DNA of 64,000 bases from Sulfitobacter sp. SK011 (GCF_003352065.1 NZ_CP025803.1:1240001-1304000), one strand, 5' to 3'. Shown: positions 18,999-29,668, counted from the first letter of the stretch. Numbers and translations are program-made. Notes: generated by a model not told the origin, from the sequence alone.

Positions 18999-20324
18999 AT
19001 GAAATCACGTTTTCTCAGCATTTGTTTGGCATTGCTCAGCGCGATAGCCGTCCCCGCCACGGTTCTCGCGCAAGAACCGCTCAAGATCATCATTGATGAA
19101 GGGATCATCGAACCTTTGCCCTTCGCGGTGCCGACCTTTCAGCCTGAAAGCGCCGAGGCCGGACAGCTGGCCAGCGATCTTGCCCGTGTGGTCGCCGAAG
19201 ATCTGATTGGCACCGGGCTGTTCCGCGAAATCCCTGCAAGCGCATTTATCTCAACCGTCAGCGATTTTAATGCCAGCGTGCAATACGCCGATTGGAAGGC
19301 GATCAACGCGCAGGCTTTGGTCACCGGGGCCGTGAATGTTCAGGGCGGTTCGGTCAATGTGAAATTTCGCCTTTATGATGTGTTTTCAGGTGCTGAAATG
19401 GGCAACGGACTGCAGTTTTCCGGCACCACCGGCGGGTGGCGGCGGATGGCGCACAAGGTGGCCGATGAGGTGTATAGCCGGATCACCGGTGAAGGCGGCT
19501 ATTTCGACAGCCGCGTTGCCTATGTTTCTGAGACAGGCCCAAAGGATGACCGCAAGAAACGTCTGGCGATCATGGATTACGATGGCGCGAATGTGCAGTA
19601 CCTGACCGATTCAGGATCCATCGTTCTGGCACCGCGTTTTTCACCGAGCGGCGACAGGGTTCTTTATACAAGCTACGAAAGCGGATTTCCGCGCATCTAT
19701 GTGCTTGATATCGGCAGCGTCTCGCGCCGCGTTCTGGAAAGTTCAGAGGGCACAATGAGCTTTGCACCGCGATTTTCGCCCTCCGGACAGACGGTGGTTT
19801 TCTCGCTTACCCAAGGCGGTAATACTGACATCTACACCATGGACATTGCCAGCGGATCATCCGTGCGCCTGACCAACACCCCCGCGATTGAAACCGCACC
19901 CAGCTTTTCGCCAGATGGCCAACGCATTGTGTTTGAAAGCGACCGGTCCGGCACGCAGCAACTATATATCATGCCTGCAACTGGCGGCGAAGCCACGCGA
20001 ATTTCCTTTGGTGAAGGGCGTTATGGCACGCCTGTGTGGTCGCCGCGTGGCGATCTGGTGGCGTTCACGAAACAGAACAAAGGCCGTTTTCACATTGGTG
20101 TGATGCGGTTGGACGGTTCAGAAGAACGTCTGCTGACAGCATCGTTTCTGGACGAAGGCCCAACATGGGCACCCAACGGTCGTGTGGTGATGTTTGCCCG
20201 CGAAACCCAAGGCGCAGGCGGGTCATCAACGCTCTATTCAGTGGACATTTCAGGCCGTAACCTGAGACCTGTGCGCACGCCCGAAGGGGGGTCTGACCCA
20301 TCATGGTCACCCTTGCAAAAGTGA
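18999..20324 (+). CDS. tolB: Tol-Pal periplasmic protein TolB
   Basis: Exported protein of 441 aa with a Sec signal peptide (about 1-24, ending AVPATVLAQ). The N-terminal alpha/beta domain (to about 160) precedes a six-bladed beta-propeller whose repeats are visible as [35 protein letters not shown] and [10 protein letters not shown]. It switches between Pal and TolA binding. AAGGA lies about 10 bases before the ATG. The 163 bases upstream show no reading frame. Confidence 0.96.
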   Translation: MKSRFLSICLALLSAIAVPATVLAQEPLKIIIDEGIIEPLPFAVPTFQPESAEAGQLASDLARVVAEDLIGTGLFREIPASAFISTVSDFNASVQYADWKAINAQALVTGAVNVQGGSVNVKFRLYDVFSGAEMGNGLQFSGTTGGWRRMAHKVADEVYSRITGEGGYFDSRVAYVSETGPKDDRKKRLAIMDYDGANVQYLTDSGSIVLAPRFSPSGDRVLYTSYESGFPRIYVLDIGSVSRRVLESSEGTMSFAPRFSPSGQTVVFSLTQGGNTDIYTMDIASGSSVRLTNTPAIETAPSFSPDGQRIVFESDRSGTQQLYIMPATGGEATRISFGEGRYGTPVWSPRGDLVAFTKQNKGRFHIGVMRLDGSEERLLTASFLDEGPTWAPNGRVVMFARETQGAGGSSTLYSVDISGRNLRPVRTPEGGSDPSWSPLQK

Positions 20325-20417
20325 TCACCAAACATGCGCGGAATATTTCCAATGGGCGCGCGCCTGTGATAAACAACAGATCAATTGGCACAAAGCCATC
20401 ACACGAGAGGCAGTAGC

Positions 20418-20939
20418 ATGAAACGTTTCCTGACCAGCACCATCTTGATCGCAGCTTTGGCCGTTTCGGCCTGTACCAACCCCAATCGCTTTGGTGCGGA
20501 CGGGTCGGGCGGGGCAAACGCCAACGCAGGGATAAACGGCAGCGTTTTGCCGGGCAGTGCAAGCGACCCTTCCTCAACCGCTTATTTCCAGCAGGCCATC
20601 GGTGACCGGGTCCTGTTCGAGGTTGACCAGTCAAACCTGACCGCAGTTGGCCGCGCCACATTGGATGGCCAGGCTGGCTGGCTTTTGGCGAACACCGACT
20701 ATCAGGCGGTGATCGAAGGCCACGCGGACGAACAGGGCACGCGCGAATACAACCTTGCCTTGGGGGCACGCCGTGCCAATTCAGCGCAGGAATATCTGGT
20801 GTCCAAAGGTGTGCCAGCCTCCCGTTTGCGGGTTGTGAGCTATGGCAAGGAACGCCCGATTGAAATTTGTTCAGAAGAAGCCTGCTATGCCAAGAACCGC
20901 CGCGCGGTGACGGTTCTGGCCGGTGGACTGACCAGTTAA
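20418..20939 (+). CDS. pal: Peptidoglycan-associated lipoprotein Pal
   Basis: Outer-membrane lipoprotein of 173 aa. The signal peptide ends in a lipobox (AVSAC, Cys near residue 19). A Gly/Asn/Ala-rich linker leads into an OmpA-type peptidoglycan-binding domain (about 65-170), with VLFEVDQSNLT, VIEGHADEQGTREYN and ALGARRANSAQEYL carrying the conserved Asp and Arg that bind diaminopimelate. The ATG giving MKRFLTST is preceded by GAGAGG. It anchors the Tol complex to the cell wall. Confidence 0.96.
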   Translation: MKRFLTSTILIAALAVSACTNPNRFGADGSGGANANAGINGSVLPGSASDPSSTAYFQQAIGDRVLFEVDQSNLTAVGRATLDGQAGWLLANTDYQAVIEGHADEQGTREYNLALGARRANSAQEYLVSKGVPASRLRVVSYGKERPIEICSEEACYAKNRRAVTVLAGGLTS

Positions 20940-20952
20940 GGTATAATTGACT

Positions 20953-21780
20953 ATGATGAAACGCGTTATTCTGGCGATGGCTTTGGGGGTGCTGGTCAGC
21001 CCCGTTGCCTTGCATGCACAGGACTCACAAACCCTTGCGGATGTGCGTCAGGAACTGACGGTCCTGAATGTCGAAGTGCAAAAGCTCAAACGCGAGTTGT
21101 CAACCACCGGTGGCGTTTCGGTGGACACAGGCGGTGGGTCGGTGCTTGAGCGTGTGAACGCCATGGAAAGCGAATTGCAGCGCCTGACATCCAAGAGCGA
21201 AGAGCTGGAAAACCGCATCAACCGTATTGTCGCGGACGGCACAAGCCGCATTGGCGATCTGGAATTCCGTCTGGTTGAACTTGAAGGTGGCGATATTTCT
21301 ACCTTGGGTGAAACATCGACTTTGGGCGGCGCGGACCAGACCTCCAGCCAGGCCCCTTTGACGGCACCGGCAACGCCCACCGACACGGCATCTTTGGCAG
21401 TGGGTGAGGCAGCAGACTTTGAGCGGGCGCAGGCGGCGCTCGCCTCCGGTGACTTTCGCGGCGCCGCAGACCAGTTTGCGACCTTCAATCAAACCTATCC
21501 GGGTGGACCGCTAGCCGCCGAGGCCGATTTGCGCCGGGGCGAGGCACTCAACAGTCTTGGTGACCCCCGCGAAGCAGCGCGTGCATTTTTGGCCAGCTTC
21601 ACCGCAGATCCGGTTGGCCCTGTTGCACCTGCATCCTTGTTTGAACTGGGCCGCGCATTGGGCGTTTTGGGCCAGACTCAGGAGGCATGTGTGACATTGA
21701 GTGAGATCGCTGTGCGGTTCCCTGACAGTCCCGCAGTGGCGCAGGCTGAGGGGGAGCGTGCGAAGATGGGCTGCTCTTGA
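20953..21780 (+). CDS. cpoB: Cell division coordinator CpoB (YbgF)
   Basis: Periplasmic Tol-Pal partner (275 aa). A signal peptide (about 1-22, cleaved after LHAQ) is followed by a coiled coil (about 25-100) of heptad-like VLNVEVQKLKREL and LQRLTSKSEELENRI, then a low-complexity linker and C-terminal TPR repeats (about 150-275; FERAQAALASGDFRGAADQF). In E. coli CpoB links peptidoglycan synthesis to outer-membrane constriction. tilS starts 4 bases after its stop. Confidence 0.93.
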   Translation: MMKRVILAMALGVLVSPVALHAQDSQTLADVRQELTVLNVEVQKLKRELSTTGGVSVDTGGGSVLERVNAMESELQRLTSKSEELENRINRIVADGTSRIGDLEFRLVELEGGDISTLGETSTLGGADQTSSQAPLTAPATPTDTASLAVGEAADFERAQAALASGDFRGAADQFATFNQTYPGGPLAAEADLRRGEALNSLGDPREAARAFLASFTADPVGPVAPASLFELGRALGVLGQTQEACVTLSEIAVRFPDSPAVAQAEGERAKMGCS

Positions 21781-21784
21781 TCAC

Positions 21785-23041
21785 ATGCCAGCACGCTTAA
21801 CCCAACAGGTCGCTGAGGCGTTTTTGCCCACCCCCCCTGAGGTGTTAGGTGTCGCGGTGTCGGGTGGCGGCGATTCAATGGCATTGCTGCATCTGCTGCA
21901 TGGCCTTTGCACCCTGCACGGAACAAAATTGCGTGCGGTGACCGTAAATCATGGTCTGCGTGCTGAGGCAGCGTCGGAGGCCCGAATGGTACAGCAGTTT
22001 TGTGCAACCTTCGGCATTTTGCATGACACCCTGCTTTGGGATGCCTGGGACGGCACAGGAAATCTGCAGAGTGCAGCCCGCGATGCCCGTTTTGCGCTGA
22101 TGTCAGCGTGGGCAGCCGAACACGGGATCGGCACAATTGCATTGGGCCACACAGCGGATGATCAGGCTGAGACGTTTTTGATGCGTCTGGCCCGGCGTTC
22201 TGGTGTGAATGGGCTGGCGGGCATGTCGCCGCGGATTATTCGCGAAGGCGTGACATGGGTGCGCCCGCTGCTCAAGGCCAGCCGTGCGGAACTGCGCGGC
22301 TATCTGCAATCCCAAGATGTCCCTTGGACCGAAGACCCCAGCAACGACGATACCGCTTTCGAGCGCGTCAAGGCGCGCCAGATCCTAGAGGTGCTCGCCC
22401 CATTGGGGATTGATGCCCAAGGGCTGTCAGCGGTGGCCGAACATATGGCACAGGCCCGTACGGCCTTGGATTGGCAGACCTATCTGGCTGCACGTGACAT
22501 CGCCAAGGTGGACGCAGGCGCGATCGTCATTTGTGAGCGCAAGTTGCGCATTCTTCCGCATGACATTCAGCGCCGGTTGTTTGTGAGCGCTGTGAACTGG
22601 ATCAGCAACGAAACCTATCCGGCGCGTCACGCAGCGATAACATCGCTGATGCAGGCACTGCGTAAAGGTCAGGCTGCGACTTTGGAGGGATGTCATGCCC
22701 GCAGGGTCGGCGGCCAAATCTGGGTGTTTCGCGAACATAACGCCGTGAAAAACGTACAAACCCCCCCGGATGAGCTTTGGGACGCCCGCTGGCATTTGAC
22801 CACCGCTGACACATCCGACAAATGGCGGAACGTGACAGTGCGGGCGTTGGGCAAAGAGGGACTTGAACAATGCGTAGATTGGCGCGCTTCCGGGCGTCCC
22901 CATGCGGTTCTTTTGTCCACGCCAGCCGTCTGGCGAGGTGACGTTGTTGTCGCGGCCCCCCTTGCCGGATGGAGCCAGAAATGGCATGCGGACGTTATCG
23001 GCGGTGAAGAGACTTTCTTTGCCGCGCTTTTAACGCATTGA
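21785..23041 (+). CDS. tilS: tRNA(Ile)-lysidine synthetase TilS
   Basis: ATP-dependent enzyme (418 aa) that makes lysidine at C34 of the AUA-reading isoleucine tRNA. The PP-loop motif SGGGDS lies at residues 26-31, followed by AVTVNHGLRAEA and the GHTADDQAETFLMRL motif (around 119-133). The C-terminal third is poorly conserved, as usual. I chose the ATG at 21785; its ribosome site is weak, which fits translational coupling to cpoB. Confidence 0.93.
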   Translation: MPARLTQQVAEAFLPTPPEVLGVAVSGGGDSMALLHLLHGLCTLHGTKLRAVTVNHGLRAEAASEARMVQQFCATFGILHDTLLWDAWDGTGNLQSAARDARFALMSAWAAEHGIGTIALGHTADDQAETFLMRLARRSGVNGLAGMSPRIIREGVTWVRPLLKASRAELRGYLQSQDVPWTEDPSNDDTAFERVKARQILEVLAPLGIDAQGLSAVAEHMAQARTALDWQTYLAARDIAKVDAGAIVICERKLRILPHDIQRRLFVSAVNWISNETYPARHAAITSLMQALRKGQAATLEGCHARRVGGQIWVFREHNAVKNVQTPPDELWDARWHLTTADTSDKWRNVTVRALGKEGLEQCVDWRASGRPHAVLLSTPAVWRGDVVVAAPLAGWSQKWHADVIGGEETFFAALLTH

Positions 23042-23145
23042 ACATGCGCGCATCATCTCTATCTTAAAGGGGTGGCCGCGTCATAAAGATGTGTCCTCTG
23101 GGCCGCAGCACCCGCGCGCGCCTTGTTGATAATAGGAGAATTTCC

Positions 23146-25074
23146 TTGGGCAATGTTCGTAATCTCGCCTTCTGGGTTGTGTTGATGCTGCTGGTTCTGG
23201 CGTTGTTCAATTTGTTCAACGGCTCAGGCAACAATCTGCAAAGCACTGAGATCACCTATTCTGAATTTGTAAACTCGGTCAAAGGCGGTGATGTCCGGAA
23301 TGTGACACTGGACGGTGAACAGGTTCGTTTTCGCAAGGCCGACGGCGGTGATTATATCGTGATCAAGCCAGAAGACGCTGAAATCACCACACTGTTGATC
23401 GACAACAATGTTCCCATTCAGGCCAAACCGCAGGAACAATCTGGATTTTCCACGTTCCTGATGTCCTTGTTGCCTATTCTGTTGCTGATCGGTGTATGGA
23501 TTTATTTCATGAACCGGATGCAGGGCGGTGGCAAAGGTGGTGCCATGGGCTTTGGCAAATCCAAGGCCAAGATGCTGACCGAAAAGCATGGCCGCGTGAC
23601 GTTTGATGACGTTGCTGGCATTGATGAAGCCAAGGAAGAGCTTGAAGAGATCGTAGAGTTCCTGCGCAATCCGCAAAAATTCAGCCGTCTGGGCGGCAAA
23701 ATTCCCAAAGGCGCGCTGCTTGAGGGCCCTCCCGGTACAGGTAAAACGCTGCTTGCGCGGGCCATCGCGGGTGAGGCGGGCGTGCCGTTCTTCACCATTT
23801 CCGGTTCTGACTTCGTCGAGATGTTCGTAGGTGTTGGCGCAAGCCGTGTCCGCGATATGTTCGAGCAGGCCAAGAAAAACGCCCCTTGTATCGTTTTCAT
23901 TGACGAAATTGACGCAGTTGGTCGCCATCGTGGTGCTGGTTATGGCGGTGGCAACGACGAACGTGAACAGACATTGAACCAGTTGCTGGTTGAAATGGAC
24001 GGCTTTGAGGCGAATGAGGGCGTGATTATCATCGCAGCCACCAACCGTAAGGACGTTCTGGACCCGGCCCTGCTGCGTCCGGGTCGTTTCGACCGTCAGG
24101 TCAGTGTGGGCAATCCCGACATCAAAGGCCGCGAGAAAATTCTGCACGTGCATGCGCGCAAAACGCCGCTTGGGCCTGATGTTGATTTGCGCATCATTGC
24201 CCGTGGTACACCGGGTTTCTCGGGTGCTGATCTGGCCAACCTCGTGAACGAAGCAGCACTGACTGCGGCGCGCTTGGGGCGGCGGTTTGTGGCGATGATG
24301 GATTTCGAATCCGCCAAAGACAAAATCATGATGGGTGCCGAACGGCGTTCAATGGTCCTGACGCAGGACCAAAAGGAAAAGACCGCCTATCACGAAGCGG
24401 GCCATGCGATTGTGGGCATCTCTTTGCCCAAGTGCGACCCGGTCTACAAGGCAACGATCATTCCGCGTGGCGGTGCCTTGGGCATGGTCATGAGCCTGCC
24501 GGAAATGGACAAGCTGCAAATGTTCAAAGACGAGGCTGAGCAGCGCATTGCCATGACCATGGCGGGCAAAGCGGCCGAAATCCTGAAATATGGCCCCGAA
24601 TCCGTGTCGTCCGGCCCGGTAGGTGACATCATGCAAGCCAGCGCGCTCGCCCGGGCAATGGTGATGCGCTATGGCATGTCCGACAAGGTTGGCAACATTG
24701 ACTATCAAGAAGCGGCGGCTGGCTATCAGGCCAATGGCGGGGCCGGTGGGTTTTCTGTTTCTGCGGCCACGAAAGAGCTTATCGAGAGCGAAGTGAAACG
24801 CATCATCGACGAAGGTTATGATCTTGCTGCAAAAATCCTCAAGGAAAAGATCGAGGAATTTGAGCTTCTTGCGCAAGGTTTGCTTGAATATGAAACGCTG
24901 ACGGGCGACGAGATCAAGCGTGTGATCTCGGGTCTGCCGCCCACACCAGACCCCGACGTGGACGAAGGTCCATCCGACGAAGGCAGCGCACCAAGCGTGA
25001 CAACGATCCCCAAGGCCAAGGCCAAGAAATCACCGCCGTCTTCGGGGAAGTTGAAACCGGAGCCATCGACCTGA
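23146..25074 (+). CDS. ftsH: ATP-dependent zinc metalloprotease FtsH
   Basis: Membrane-bound AAA+ protease of 642 aa. Two membrane helices (about 6-25 and 103-122) flank a small periplasmic domain. The AAA module has Walker A GPPGTGKT (194-201), Walker B VFIDEID and the arginine-finger segment near RPGRFDRQ. The zinc site HEAGH is at 416-420. The start is a TTG (giving [10 protein letters not shown]) 7 bases after a strong AGGAG at 23134-23138; the codon choice may limit expression. A Pro/Lys-rich tail ends the protein. It degrades misfolded membrane proteins and regulatory targets. Confidence 0.96.
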   Translation: MGNVRNLAFWVVLMLLVLALFNLFNGSGNNLQSTEITYSEFVNSVKGGDVRNVTLDGEQVRFRKADGGDYIVIKPEDAEITTLLIDNNVPIQAKPQEQSGFSTFLMSLLPILLLIGVWIYFMNRMQGGGKGGAMGFGKSKAKMLTEKHGRVTFDDVAGIDEAKEELEEIVEFLRNPQKFSRLGGKIPKGALLEGPPGTGKTLLARAIAGEAGVPFFTISGSDFVEMFVGVGASRVRDMFEQAKKNAPCIVFIDEIDAVGRHRGAGYGGGNDEREQTLNQLLVEMDGFEANEGVIIIAATNRKDVLDPALLRPGRFDRQVSVGNPDIKGREKILHVHARKTPLGPDVDLRIIARGTPGFSGADLANLVNEAALTAARLGRRFVAMMDFESAKDKIMMGAERRSMVLTQDQKEKTAYHEAGHAIVGISLPKCDPVYKATIIPRGGALGMVMSLPEMDKLQMFKDEAEQRIAMTMAGKAAEILKYGPESVSSGPVGDIMQASALARAMVMRYGMSDKVGNIDYQEAAAGYQANGGAGGFSVSAATKELIESEVKRIIDEGYDLAAKILKEKIEEFELLAQGLLEYETLTGDEIKRVISGLPPTPDPDVDEGPSDEGSAPSVTTIPKAKAKKSPPSSGKLKPEPST

Positions 25075-25113
25075 TCCATCTGATCTGGTGATGGGAACAT
25101 CATAAGAAATCAT

Positions 25114-25145
25114 AAGGTCCGGCCTGTGCCGGGCCTTTTCTTTTG
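25114..25145 (+). terminator. Rho-independent terminator after ftsH
   Basis: Stem AAGGTCCGGC/GCCGGGCCTT (one G-U pair) with a CTGT loop, followed by TTTTCTTTT. It marks the end of the long ruv-tol-ftsH run. Confidence 0.85.
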
Positions 25146-25192
25146 CCTGGACAACGCGCACTTTGACCGGACAAGACTAAAAAGGATCACCC

Positions 25193-25774
25193 ATGGCAGA
25201 GCTTCGTCCAACCGACTTTATCGCAATCGTCACGTGGCTGGGCAGGGTACCAAAAAAGCGCACCAACATCCGGTCAGAACCTATTGAACAGGCATTCGTA
25301 AGCTATGCTGGAATCGAGGACGATTTTCACAGTGGTCTCACACGGGCCTCATGTGTGCGGGTCACCGCACAGCATCCCAAAGGCACCGAAATCCGCAACA
25401 CCCGACAGTTGTCCATCCTGTCGGTTGAGGAGCTGGATGCCATCGCGCGAGTGATTGGCATCGAGGCCATGGACCCGACCACATTGGGGGCGTCGATTAT
25501 CCTAAAAGGCATTCCCGATTTTACCTATGTGCCACCGGGATCGCGGCTTCAGACTGAAAGCGGAACGACGATCGTCATTGACGTCGAAAACGGCCCCTGC
25601 AATTTTCCCGCCCGCGAGATCGAAAAAGATATGCCCGGGCACGGTAAATCGTTCAAAACAGCCGCCCGTGGCAAACGCGGGGTGACCGCATGGGTCGAGC
25701 GCGAAGGCATGATCGCCATTGGTGACACTTTGCGCCTGCATGTTCCTGATCAACCTCAATGGCCCCATCTTTGA
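25193..25774 (+). CDS. MOSC domain protein
   Basis: Protein of 193 aa with a single MOSC (Moco sulfurase C-terminal) domain. The diagnostic stretch is GPCNFPAREIEKDMPG around residues 133-148, with the conserved cysteine, followed by GKRGVTAWVEREG. Stand-alone MOSC proteins are predicted to carry sulfur or bind molybdenum cofactor; no partner gene lies nearby. AAGGA stands 7 bases before the ATG, and the ftsH terminator isolates it from the upstream operon. Confidence 0.85.
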   Translation: MAELRPTDFIAIVTWLGRVPKKRTNIRSEPIEQAFVSYAGIEDDFHSGLTRASCVRVTAQHPKGTEIRNTRQLSILSVEELDAIARVIGIEAMDPTTLGASIILKGIPDFTYVPPGSRLQTESGTTIVIDVENGPCNFPAREIEKDMPGHGKSFKTAARGKRGVTAWVEREGMIAIGDTLRLHVPDQPQWPHL

Positions 25775-25783
25775 GGCCCCATG

Positions 25784-25834
25784 TTTCCAAAAAGAAACCC
25801 CGCTGCGGCGTCTCGCCGCATCACGGGGTGGAAA
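25784..25834 (+). other. Nested stem-loop between the MOSC gene and fhs
   Basis: Three coaxial stems can form: TTTCC/GGAAA outside, ACCCCG/CGGGGT in the middle, and TGCGGCG/CGCCGCA with a TCT loop inside. No T-run follows. It could be a 3' end for the MOSC transcript or a structured leader of fhs (start 25920). I cannot match it to a named riboswitch class. Confidence 0.5.
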
Positions 25835-25919
25835 TGTCGGAAATGCGCCCTCGCCAAGACAAGGGCACCTGTAAGAGGGGCACAGCAACACCGCCGACAT
25901 GGCAACAGGGGATTCTCAG

Positions 25920-27596
25920 ATGGCTTTCAAGACCGACATCCAAATCGCACGCGAAGCGAACAAGAAACCGATTCAGGAAATCGGCAAGAAACTGGGCATC
26001 GGCACAGATGACCTGCTGCCCTACGGCCACGACAAAGCAAAGGTCAGCCAGAAATTCATCAATTCGGTTCAGGACCGCAAAGACGGCAAACTGATCCTTG
26101 TGACCGCGATTAACCCGACGCCAGCGGGCGAAGGCAAGACCACAACAACTGTTGGGCTGGGCGACGGTCTGAACCGCATTGGCAAAAACGCCTGCGTGTG
26201 TATCCGTGAGGCATCGCTTGGTCCGAACTTTGGCATGAAGGGTGGTGCCGCAGGCGGTGGCTATGCCCAGATCGTGCCGATGGAAGAAATGAACCTGCAT
26301 TTCACCGGCGACTTCCACGCGATCACCTCTGCCCATTCTTTGTTGTCGGCGATGATCGACAACCACATCTATTGGGGCAATGAGCTTGAGATCGACACCC
26401 GCCGCGTTGTGTGGCGCCGTGTCGTCGACATGAACGATCGCGCATTGCGTCAGATCAACGTATCCCTTGGCGGTGTGGCGAATGGCTTCCCGCGTGAAGG
26501 CGGGTTTGACATAACCGTGGCATCCGAGGTCATGGCCATCCTCTGCCTCGCGAAGAACTTGACCGATCTGCAGGAACGTCTGGGCAATATGATTGTGGCC
26601 TATCGCCGCGACCGCACACCTGTATTTGCCCGCGACATCAAAGCGGACGGTGCAATGACCGTTCTGCTGAAGGACGCGATGCAGCCAAACATCGTCCAAA
26701 CCCTCGAAAACAATCCGGCATTTGTGCACGGCGGCCCGTTCGCGAACATCGCCCACGGCTGCAACTCAGTTATCGCAACAACAACGGCTTTGAAACTGGC
26801 AGATTACGTTGTGACCGAGGCTGGTTTTGGTGCTGACCTTGGTGCCGAGAAATTCATGAACATCAAATGTCGCAAAGCCGGCCTGTCACCCTCTGTTGTC
26901 GTGGTCGTGGCCACCGTGCGCGCGATGAAGATGAACGGCGGCGTTGCCAAGGCTGATCTGGGCACGGAGAATGTTGATGCGGTGAAAAAGGGCTGCGCCA
27001 ACCTTGGTCGTCACATCGAAAACATGAAATCCTTCGGGGTGCCGGTTGTCGTTGCAATCAACCACTTTGTCACCGATACCGACGTCGAGGTGCAGGCCGT
27101 CAAAGATTATGTGGCGTCGCAAGGCTCCGAGGCGATCCTGTCGCGTCACTGGGAGTTGGGTTCAGAAGGGTCTGCAGACCTTGCCACTCGCGTTGCCGAG
27201 ATTGCCGATGGCGAGTCCGCCAACTTCTCGCCCATCTACCCCGACGACATGCCGCTGATGCAAAAGATCGAAACCATCGCCAAGCGCATTTACCGCGCCG
27301 ACGAGGTGCTGGCCGACCAGAAGATTCGCAACCAGCTGAAAGAATGGGAAGCACAAGGCTATGGCAATCTGCCCGTCTGCATGGCCAAAACCCAGTACAG
27401 CTTTACCACCGATCCTGACCGCCGTGGCGCGCCAACCGGCTTCTCCGTCCCGGTACGCGAGGTGCGTCTGTCCGCAGGGGCCGGATTTGTTGTGGTGATC
27501 TGTGGTGAGATCATGACCATGCCGGGTCTGCCCCGGGCTCCCTCGGCCGAAACAATCAGGCTGAACGCTGACGGCGACGTTGAAGGGTTGTTCTGA
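25920..27596 (+). CDS. fhs: Formate--tetrahydrofolate ligase
   Basis: Enzyme of 558 aa that makes 10-formyl-THF from formate, ATP and THF. The ATP-binding loop [12 protein letters not shown] is near residues 66-77, followed by [18 protein letters not shown]. Length is standard. The ATG giving MAFKTDIQ follows AGGGGA; an in-frame start 21 bases upstream is less likely. With the downstream folD it forms a C1 module. In roseobacters this module is associated with oxidation of methyl and formaldehyde-level carbon from DMSP or methylated amines, which is inference for this strain. Confidence 0.97.
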   Translation: MAFKTDIQIAREANKKPIQEIGKKLGIGTDDLLPYGHDKAKVSQKFINSVQDRKDGKLILVTAINPTPAGEGKTTTTVGLGDGLNRIGKNACVCIREASLGPNFGMKGGAAGGGYAQIVPMEEMNLHFTGDFHAITSAHSLLSAMIDNHIYWGNELEIDTRRVVWRRVVDMNDRALRQINVSLGGVANGFPREGGFDITVASEVMAILCLAKNLTDLQERLGNMIVAYRRDRTPVFARDIKADGAMTVLLKDAMQPNIVQTLENNPAFVHGGPFANIAHGCNSVIATTTALKLADYVVTEAGFGADLGAEKFMNIKCRKAGLSPSVVVVVATVRAMKMNGGVAKADLGTENVDAVKKGCANLGRHIENMKSFGVPVVVAINHFVTDTDVEVQAVKDYVASQGSEAILSRHWELGSEGSADLATRVAEIADGESANFSPIYPDDMPLMQKIETIAKRIYRADEVLADQKIRNQLKEWEAQGYGNLPVCMAKTQYSFTTDPDRRGAPTGFSVPVREVRLSAGAGFVVVICGEIMTMPGLPRAPSAETIRLNADGDVEGLF

Positions 27597-27638
27597 TACT
27601 CAGATGGGGACAAACCTTCGTTAGAGGATAAGGGGTAG

Positions 27639-27657
27639 GGCGGGGTGTACCCCCGCC
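27639..27657. other. Hairpin between fhs and folD
   Basis: Perfect 7-bp stem GGCGGGG/CCCCGCC with a TGTAC loop, 24 bases before the folD start. No T-run, so it probably does not stop transcription fully; it may protect the fhs mRNA end or tune folD. Confidence 0.5.
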
Positions 27658-27680
27658 TTACGCATGAAAAGGGAAAGCAA

Positions 27681-28583
27681 ATGACAGCAACAGTGATCGA
27701 CGGCAAGGCCTTTGCAGCAAAAGTGCGGGGCAAGGTGGCCGACCATGTGACCCGCCTGAAAACCGACCATGGCATCACACCGGGTTTGGCTGTGGTTCTG
27801 GTGGGCGAAGACCCGGCATCGCAGGTCTATGTCCGTTCCAAAGGCAAGATGACCGTCGAAGTGGGCATGAAATCCGTTGAACACAAACTGGATGTTGAGA
27901 CGCCCGAGGCTGAATTGTTGGCGCTAATTGATCAGTTGAACAACGATCCCGATATCCACGGCATTCTGGTGCAATTGCCACTGCCCAAACACCTGGACGA
28001 AGATCTGGTGATCAATTCGATTTCGCCCGCCAAGGACGTGGATGGCTTCCATATCTCCAATGTGGGTTTGTTGGGGACAGGCCAGAAATCCATGGTGCCC
28101 TGCACACCGCTGGGCTGTTTGATGATGCTGCGCGACCATCACGGCTCACTGTCGGGAATGGATGCGGTGGTTATCGGGCGGTCAAATATCGTTGGCAAAC
28201 CGATGGCACAACTGCTGCTGGGTGACAGTTGTACGGTCACTATTGCGCATTCCCGAACCAAGGATTTGCCTGACGTTGTGCGCCGCGCCGACATCGTTGT
28301 GGCCGCCGTGGGCCGCCCTGAAATGGTGCCGGGGGATTGGATCAAAAAAGGTGCGACAGTGATTGACGTTGGCATCAACCGCCTTGACGCCCCTGAAAAG
28401 GGCGAAGGCAAGACCAAGCTGGTGGGGGACGTTGACTATGAAAGCTGCGCGGCTGTTGCAGGGGCAATCACACCTGTGCCGGGCGGCGTGGGGCCGATGA
28501 CCATCGCCTGCCTGCTGGCAAACACCGTTACTGCCTGTTGCCGCGCAAATGGGTTGGCAGAACCCGAAGGCCTGACCGCCTAG
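27681..28583 (+). CDS. folD: Bifunctional methylene-THF dehydrogenase / methenyl-THF cyclohydrolase FolD
   Basis: Protein of 300 aa that interconverts 5,10-methylene-, methenyl- and 10-formyl-THF with NADP. Signatures: [14 protein letters not shown] (substrate-site lysine region), [42 protein letters not shown] (Rossmann nucleotide site) and [20 protein letters not shown] lies shortly before the ATG. Its TAG stop is interleaved with that of the convergent thioesterase gene in the palindrome CTAG. Confidence 0.96.
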   Translation: MTATVIDGKAFAAKVRGKVADHVTRLKTDHGITPGLAVVLVGEDPASQVYVRSKGKMTVEVGMKSVEHKLDVETPEAELLALIDQLNNDPDIHGILVQLPLPKHLDEDLVINSISPAKDVDGFHISNVGLLGTGQKSMVPCTPLGCLMMLRDHHGSLSGMDAVVIGRSNIVGKPMAQLLLGDSCTVTIAHSRTKDLPDVVRRADIVVAAVGRPEMVPGDWIKKGATVIDVGINRLDAPEKGEGKTKLVGDVDYESCAAVAGAITPVPGGVGPMTIACLLANTVTACCRANGLAEPEGLTA

Positions 28584-28999
28584 GCAGGGACAGGCACCAT
28601 GGTGCCCTGCAAGACAGCAATCAGATTGCGCACCCCGTCTTGTTCGGCGTGGACCTCTGCGCTGACCACACAAAGCCGCCTGCCGGGTTTGATCACCCGG
28701 CCCGTGGCAATCAGGATGTCCCCACGTGCAGGCGCAAGCAGGTTCACTTTGATCTCCGCGGTGACCACCTCCATGTCCAATGGAAGCATGGTCAAAGCTG
28801 CATAGCCGGCCGCAGAATCCCCGATGGAAAAGGTCAGCCCCGCATGACCAAACCCTTGTTGTTGCAACGCCAGCGGCAATATTGGTGCCGTGATGCAGAT
28901 ATGGCCCTCGCGCACGTCACTGAGTGTTGCACCAAAGGTGGACATCATACTTTGCGCGGCAAAGCTTGTGTGAATGCGGTCAATGGCAGGTTGGTCCAC
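28580..28999 (-). CDS. PaaI-type hotdog thioesterase
   Basis: Small hotdog-fold protein (139 aa) of the PaaI/acyl-CoA thioesterase group. [18 protein letters not shown] (about 52-69) carries the His-Ala-Gly and Asp expected at the active site, and [18 protein letters not shown] and [17 protein letters not shown] complete the fold. Substrate unknown; relatives hydrolyse aryl- or acyl-CoA thioesters. It starts 6 bases after pdeM, so the two are probably co-transcribed. Confidence 0.87.
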   Translation of the reverse strand: MDQPAIDRIHTSFAAQSMMSTFGATLSDVREGHICITAPILPLALQQQGFGHAGLTFSIGDSAAGYAALTMLPLDMEVVTAEIKVNLLAPARGDILIATGRVIKPGRRLCVVSAEVHAEQDGVRNLIAVLQGTMVPVPA

Positions 29000-29005
29000 T
29001 TCAAG

Positions 29006-29668
29006 TTACCTCGGCATTGGAATGGCAATGGGGTTCTTGCCTGTCAGAATCGCACAGGCCTCTGGGCGCATCAGATCACAGAGTACATTCGAACGGCTGC
29101 GCAGCCCGCCGGTGTAGGTGCCATAAGCTGGCAGGATCACCCGATCGCTGTCAAACAGGAATGCAGGTCGCGAAATATTTCGACCTGAGGCGTGCAGCGA
29201 CGCTTTGGGGTGATAGTGGCCCGACACCTCCCCACTCGCGTCAATCTGGGCGATGTGACGAAAGGTCAGCGGGGCAATCGGCAATTCGGCCAGATGACTG
29301 CCGCCCAGATCGACAGGGCCGGGGTCATGGTTGCCCTCTATCCACACCCACCGACGCCCGGCCTGAAGCTTGGCAATCCAGAGCCGATCTTCATTGGGCA
29401 GGGCCAGTGCGGCACCCAGATCGTCAAAACTGTCACCCAGACAAATCACCACCTGCGCATTGCAGCGCGTCAGATCGGCGGCAAGCCGGGTCAGGGTATC
29501 GCGCGTGTCATATGGGGGCAGGGTACCACCGCCCCGTCTGGCAATCCGTTCTGACTTGCCCAGATGCAGATCGCTGACACAGAGCAGCCGCTGATCTGCC
29601 CACCAGAGCGCGCCACTGCCAAGTGCCGTCATCTGTGCACCAGCAAGAGTGAAATCGTATCCGTTCAT
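29006..29668 (-). CDS. pdeM: Ligase-associated DNA damage response phosphoesterase PdeM
   Basis: Calcineurin-like metallophosphoesterase (220 aa) of the PdeM family. Metal-binding motifs: D33 and H35 in SDLHLG, GDSFDDLG, GNHD and GHYHP. In many proteobacteria pdeM sits with genes for an ATP-dependent DNA ligase, an MBL-fold exonuclease and a DEXH helicase. Here only the helicase is near, and it is separated by 294 bases holding an inverted repeat. The ATG giving MNGYDFTL is preceded immediately by AAAGG, an unusually close ribosome site. Confidence 0.88.
   Translation of the reverse strand: MNGYDFTLAGAQMTALGSGALWWADQRLLCVSDLHLGKSERIARRGGGTLPPYDTRDTLTRLAADLTRCNAQVVICLGDSFDDLGAALALPNEDRLWIAKLQAGRRWVWIEGNHDPGPVDLGGSHLAELPIAPLTFRHIAQIDASGEVSGHYHPKASLHASGRNISRPAFLFDSDRVILPAYGTYTGGLRSRSNVLCDLMRPEACAILTGKNPIAIPMPR

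Noticed and set aside
25821-26756. Open frame of about 311 codons opposite fhs
   Set aside because: Antisense shadow of a strongly conserved enzyme; His-rich and without any family signature.
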